A model generated the notes under the pieces. That model had not been told where the DNA came from and did not search any database. It saw only the letters and a list, made by a program, of their open reading frames with translations. Positions 62,497 to 64,000 of a DNA stretch of 64,000 nt are shown here, one piece after another. Source of the stretch: an uncultured Candidatus Entotheonella sp. (GTDB lineage Bacteria; Tectomicrobia; Entotheonellia; Entotheonellales; Entotheonellaceae); the NCBI GenBank assembly GCA_951828535.1, contig OX639990.1, positions 1,971,300 through 2,035,299 of the forward strand, given 5' to 3'. A program made the translations under genes and the position numbers. Positions within the stretch are counted from its first letter, which is position 1. The number at the start of each line of letters is the position of its first letter.

Positions 62497-62822
62497 ACAG
62501 CCACTATACCTATCGCATCACGTGGTCCGCCGAAGACAATGAGTACGTTGGCCTGTGTATTGAATTCCCGTCCCTAAGTTGGCTGGCACCTACCCCCGCC
62601 AAGGCATTGGCCGGCATCCAGCGCCTTGTGCGCGACTGCCTCGAGGACATGAGGACGACCGGAGAAACCCCTCCGGTGCCCGTGGCCGATCGCGTCTACA
62701 GCGGCAAGTTCATGGTGCGCGTACCGCCAGAAATCCACCGTGCCCTCGCCTTGCGCGCTGCTGAGGAGGGCGTTAGCCTGAACCGACTCGTAAGTGCGCG
62801 TCTCTCGAACGTCACTGTTTAA
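62493..62822 (+). CDS. hicB: HicB-type antitoxin
   Basis: The 109-residue product has the HicB domain (YRITWSAEDNEYVGLCIEFP, KALAGIQRLVRDCLEDM) and a ribbon-helix-helix (GKFMVRVPPEIHRALALRAA). Its GTG start lies in the HicA stop (GTGA). It ends four bases before the IS. Confidence 0.92.
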   Translation: MNSHYTYRITWSAEDNEYVGLCIEFPSLSWLAPTPAKALAGIQRLVRDCLEDMRTTGETPPVPVADRVYSGKFMVRVPPEIHRALALRAAEEGVSLNRLVSARLSNVTV

Positions 62823-62888
62823 AGGTGACCTAGCCCCTTGAATCCGGGCCACGGGGATGTAGAGTCCATTGTAGGGAGGATGGGCTCT

Positions 62889-63152
62889 ATGAAGCGCAGA
62901 TTAACGGACCAGCAGATCATCGGTATGATCCGGGAGCAGGAGGCGGGGCTGAAGACTTCCGAGGTCTGCCGCAAATACGGCATCAGCGACGCCACCTTCT
63001 ACAAGTACAAGGCCAAGTACGGGGGCATGAGCGTCTCCGATGCGAGGAGGCTGCGCGCCCTGGAGGCGGAAAACGCCAGGCTCAAGCGCCTTCTGGCCGA
63101 TGCCATGCTCGACAATGCCGCTCTGAGGGATCTCACGACAAAAAACTTCTGA
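62889..63152 (+). CDS. IS3-family transposase OrfA
   Basis: The 87-residue product has the IS407-type helix-turn-helix (MKRRLTDQQIIGMIREQEAG, VCRKYGISDATFYKYKAKYG) and a leucine-zipper-like helix (LRALEAENARLKRLLADAML). It stops at 63152 just after an A6-C slippery sequence at 63140-63146, the usual site for a -1 shift into OrfB. Confidence 0.93.
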   Translation: MKRRLTDQQIIGMIREQEAGLKTSEVCRKYGISDATFYKYKAKYGGMSVSDARRLRALEAENARLKRLLADAMLDNAALRDLTTKNF

Positions 63153-64000
63153 CGCCCGACGCCAAGCGGGTAGCCGTTCGGCAGGTGATGACTGTACACG
63201 GCTTGAGCGAGCGGCGGGCGTGTCAACTGGTTGGGCTGGATCGCTCCACGTTCCAGTATTACAAGAAGACGGGTACGGACGCAGTCCTGAGGGAGCGGCT
63301 CAAGGCGATGGCCGGCGAACGCCGCCGCTTCGGCTACCGGCGCCTGCGCATCCTGTTACAACGCGAGGGCTTCGTGGTAAATCACAAGAAGCTCTTTCGC
63401 CTTTACCGTGAAGAGGATCTGGCGGTGCGGCGCCGGCGGGGCCGCAAGCGGGCTTTGGGGACGCGCAGGCCCACAATCGTACCGAGTCGCCCCAATGAAC
63501 GCTGGAGCCTGGATTTCGTCTCTGACAGCCTTGCCGAAGGGCGAAAGTTCCGAGCCTTGTGCATCGTCGATGACTTTTCGCGCGAAGCCCTGGCCATCGT
63601 GCCGGATTTCTCGCTCTCAGGGGTTCGGGTTGCCCGAGAGTTGGAGCGCATCATCGCGTTTCGCAGCAGACCTGCGTTGATCGTCTCCGACAACGGCACC
63701 GAACTGACCCGTCATGCGGTCCTCAAGTGGTCGCAGGAAGCCAGGATCGACTGGCATTACATCGCGCCGGGCAAGCCGACGCAGAATGCCTTCGTGGAGA
63801 GCTTCATCGGCAGGCTGCGGGACGAATGCCTCAATGAGCACTTATTCACGACATTAGGCGAGGCGCGCAACCTCATTGAAGACTGGAGGCGGGACTACAA
63901 TACGACCCGGCCGCACAGTTCGTTGGGCGGCCTGCCGCCAAGCATCTACGCCGGCCTCAGGTGTATTGACGGGCATGCTGAACGTGAGTTGTTTCATGGC
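63137..64000 (+). CDS. IS3-family transposase OrfB, partial at the right edge
   Basis: From the slippage site the -1 frame is open to the window end (at least 288 residues). The DDE integrase core is present: SLDFVSDSL, LIVSDNGTE and NAFVESFIGRLRDECLNE give the D, D and E. It is produced with OrfA as a fusion by programmed -1 frameshifting. Only a short C-terminus is missing. Confidence 0.92.

Larger units (their letters stand above)
62826..64000 (+). mobile_element. IS3-family element, IS407-like, cut by the window edge
   Basis: A TGACCTAGCCCCTTGAATCC end at 62826 resembles the left inverted repeat of IS407-group elements. orfA and orfB follow, with orfB in the -1 frame. The right end and any target duplication lie beyond the window. 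It abuts the hicAB pair. Confidence 0.82.

Overview
The window is GC-rich bacterial DNA, most likely from a proteobacterium and perhaps a gammaproteobacterium. I infer this from core genes (alaS, moaC, engB, metK, a PlsB-like acyltransferase, a MoxR/Bat gene cluster) and from intergenic palindromes of the REP type. I could not run a search, so the taxon is an inference. No rRNA, tRNA or CRISPR array was recognised.

Layout. 0-6.4 kb: the end of an unidentified gene, then alaS, moaC (4-nt overlap), a small coiled-coil membrane protein, an enolase-superfamily enzyme and an MBL-fold hydrolase with TPR-like repeats. 6.4-12.3 kb: a two-gene SMC-like ATPase/DUF4276 module and a two-gene restriction-modification pair (COG1743-like methylase plus PD-(D/E)XK nuclease). 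12.4-14.1 kb: decayed genes (globin tail, HigA-like antitoxin, frameshifted Sel1 protein, internally deleted RidA) around an intact VOC protein. 14.1-14.9 kb: a 2-keto-4-pentenoate hydratase-type enzyme.

A MoxR/VWA (Bat-like) envelope cluster runs on the + strand from 15.3 to 50.8 kb but is interrupted twice. The first interruption (about 17.3-33.3 kb) is a defence island. It holds a DUF499 ATPase, a small partner, a DUF6236-like protein, an IS, a three-gene module ending in a ComEC-like MBL-fold protein, a DUF1156 DNA methylase and a PLD-SNF2 helicase. Its core resembles the helicase-methylase-ATPase (Hma-like) type of anti-phage system. A 47-48 bp imperfect direct repeat sits at both ends, and both host genes at the junction remain intact. 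The second interruption (36.7-45.0 kb) holds small DUF genes, a PlsB-like acyltransferase, an AbrB/PIN toxin-antitoxin pair, a 1281-residue nuclease-NTPase and a DUF4160/DUF2442 pair. Without the islands the cluster would read: 646-aa exported protein, permease, coiled-coil membrane protein, MoxR, DUF58, BatA-like VWA, large VWA protein.

50.8-58.9 kb: engB, a FitAB/VapBC-like pair, metK, an Eco29kI-type GIY-YIG restriction enzyme convergent with a TSPPY methyltransferase, a zinc aminopeptidase-like lipoprotein, a DUF2203 protein and an HD phosphohydrolase. 59-64 kb: a toxin-antitoxin-rich tail (hicAB, lone hicB, hicAB), a frameshifted phage-type gene, a truncated thermonuclease, a membrane protein, and an IS3-family element that runs off the right edge.
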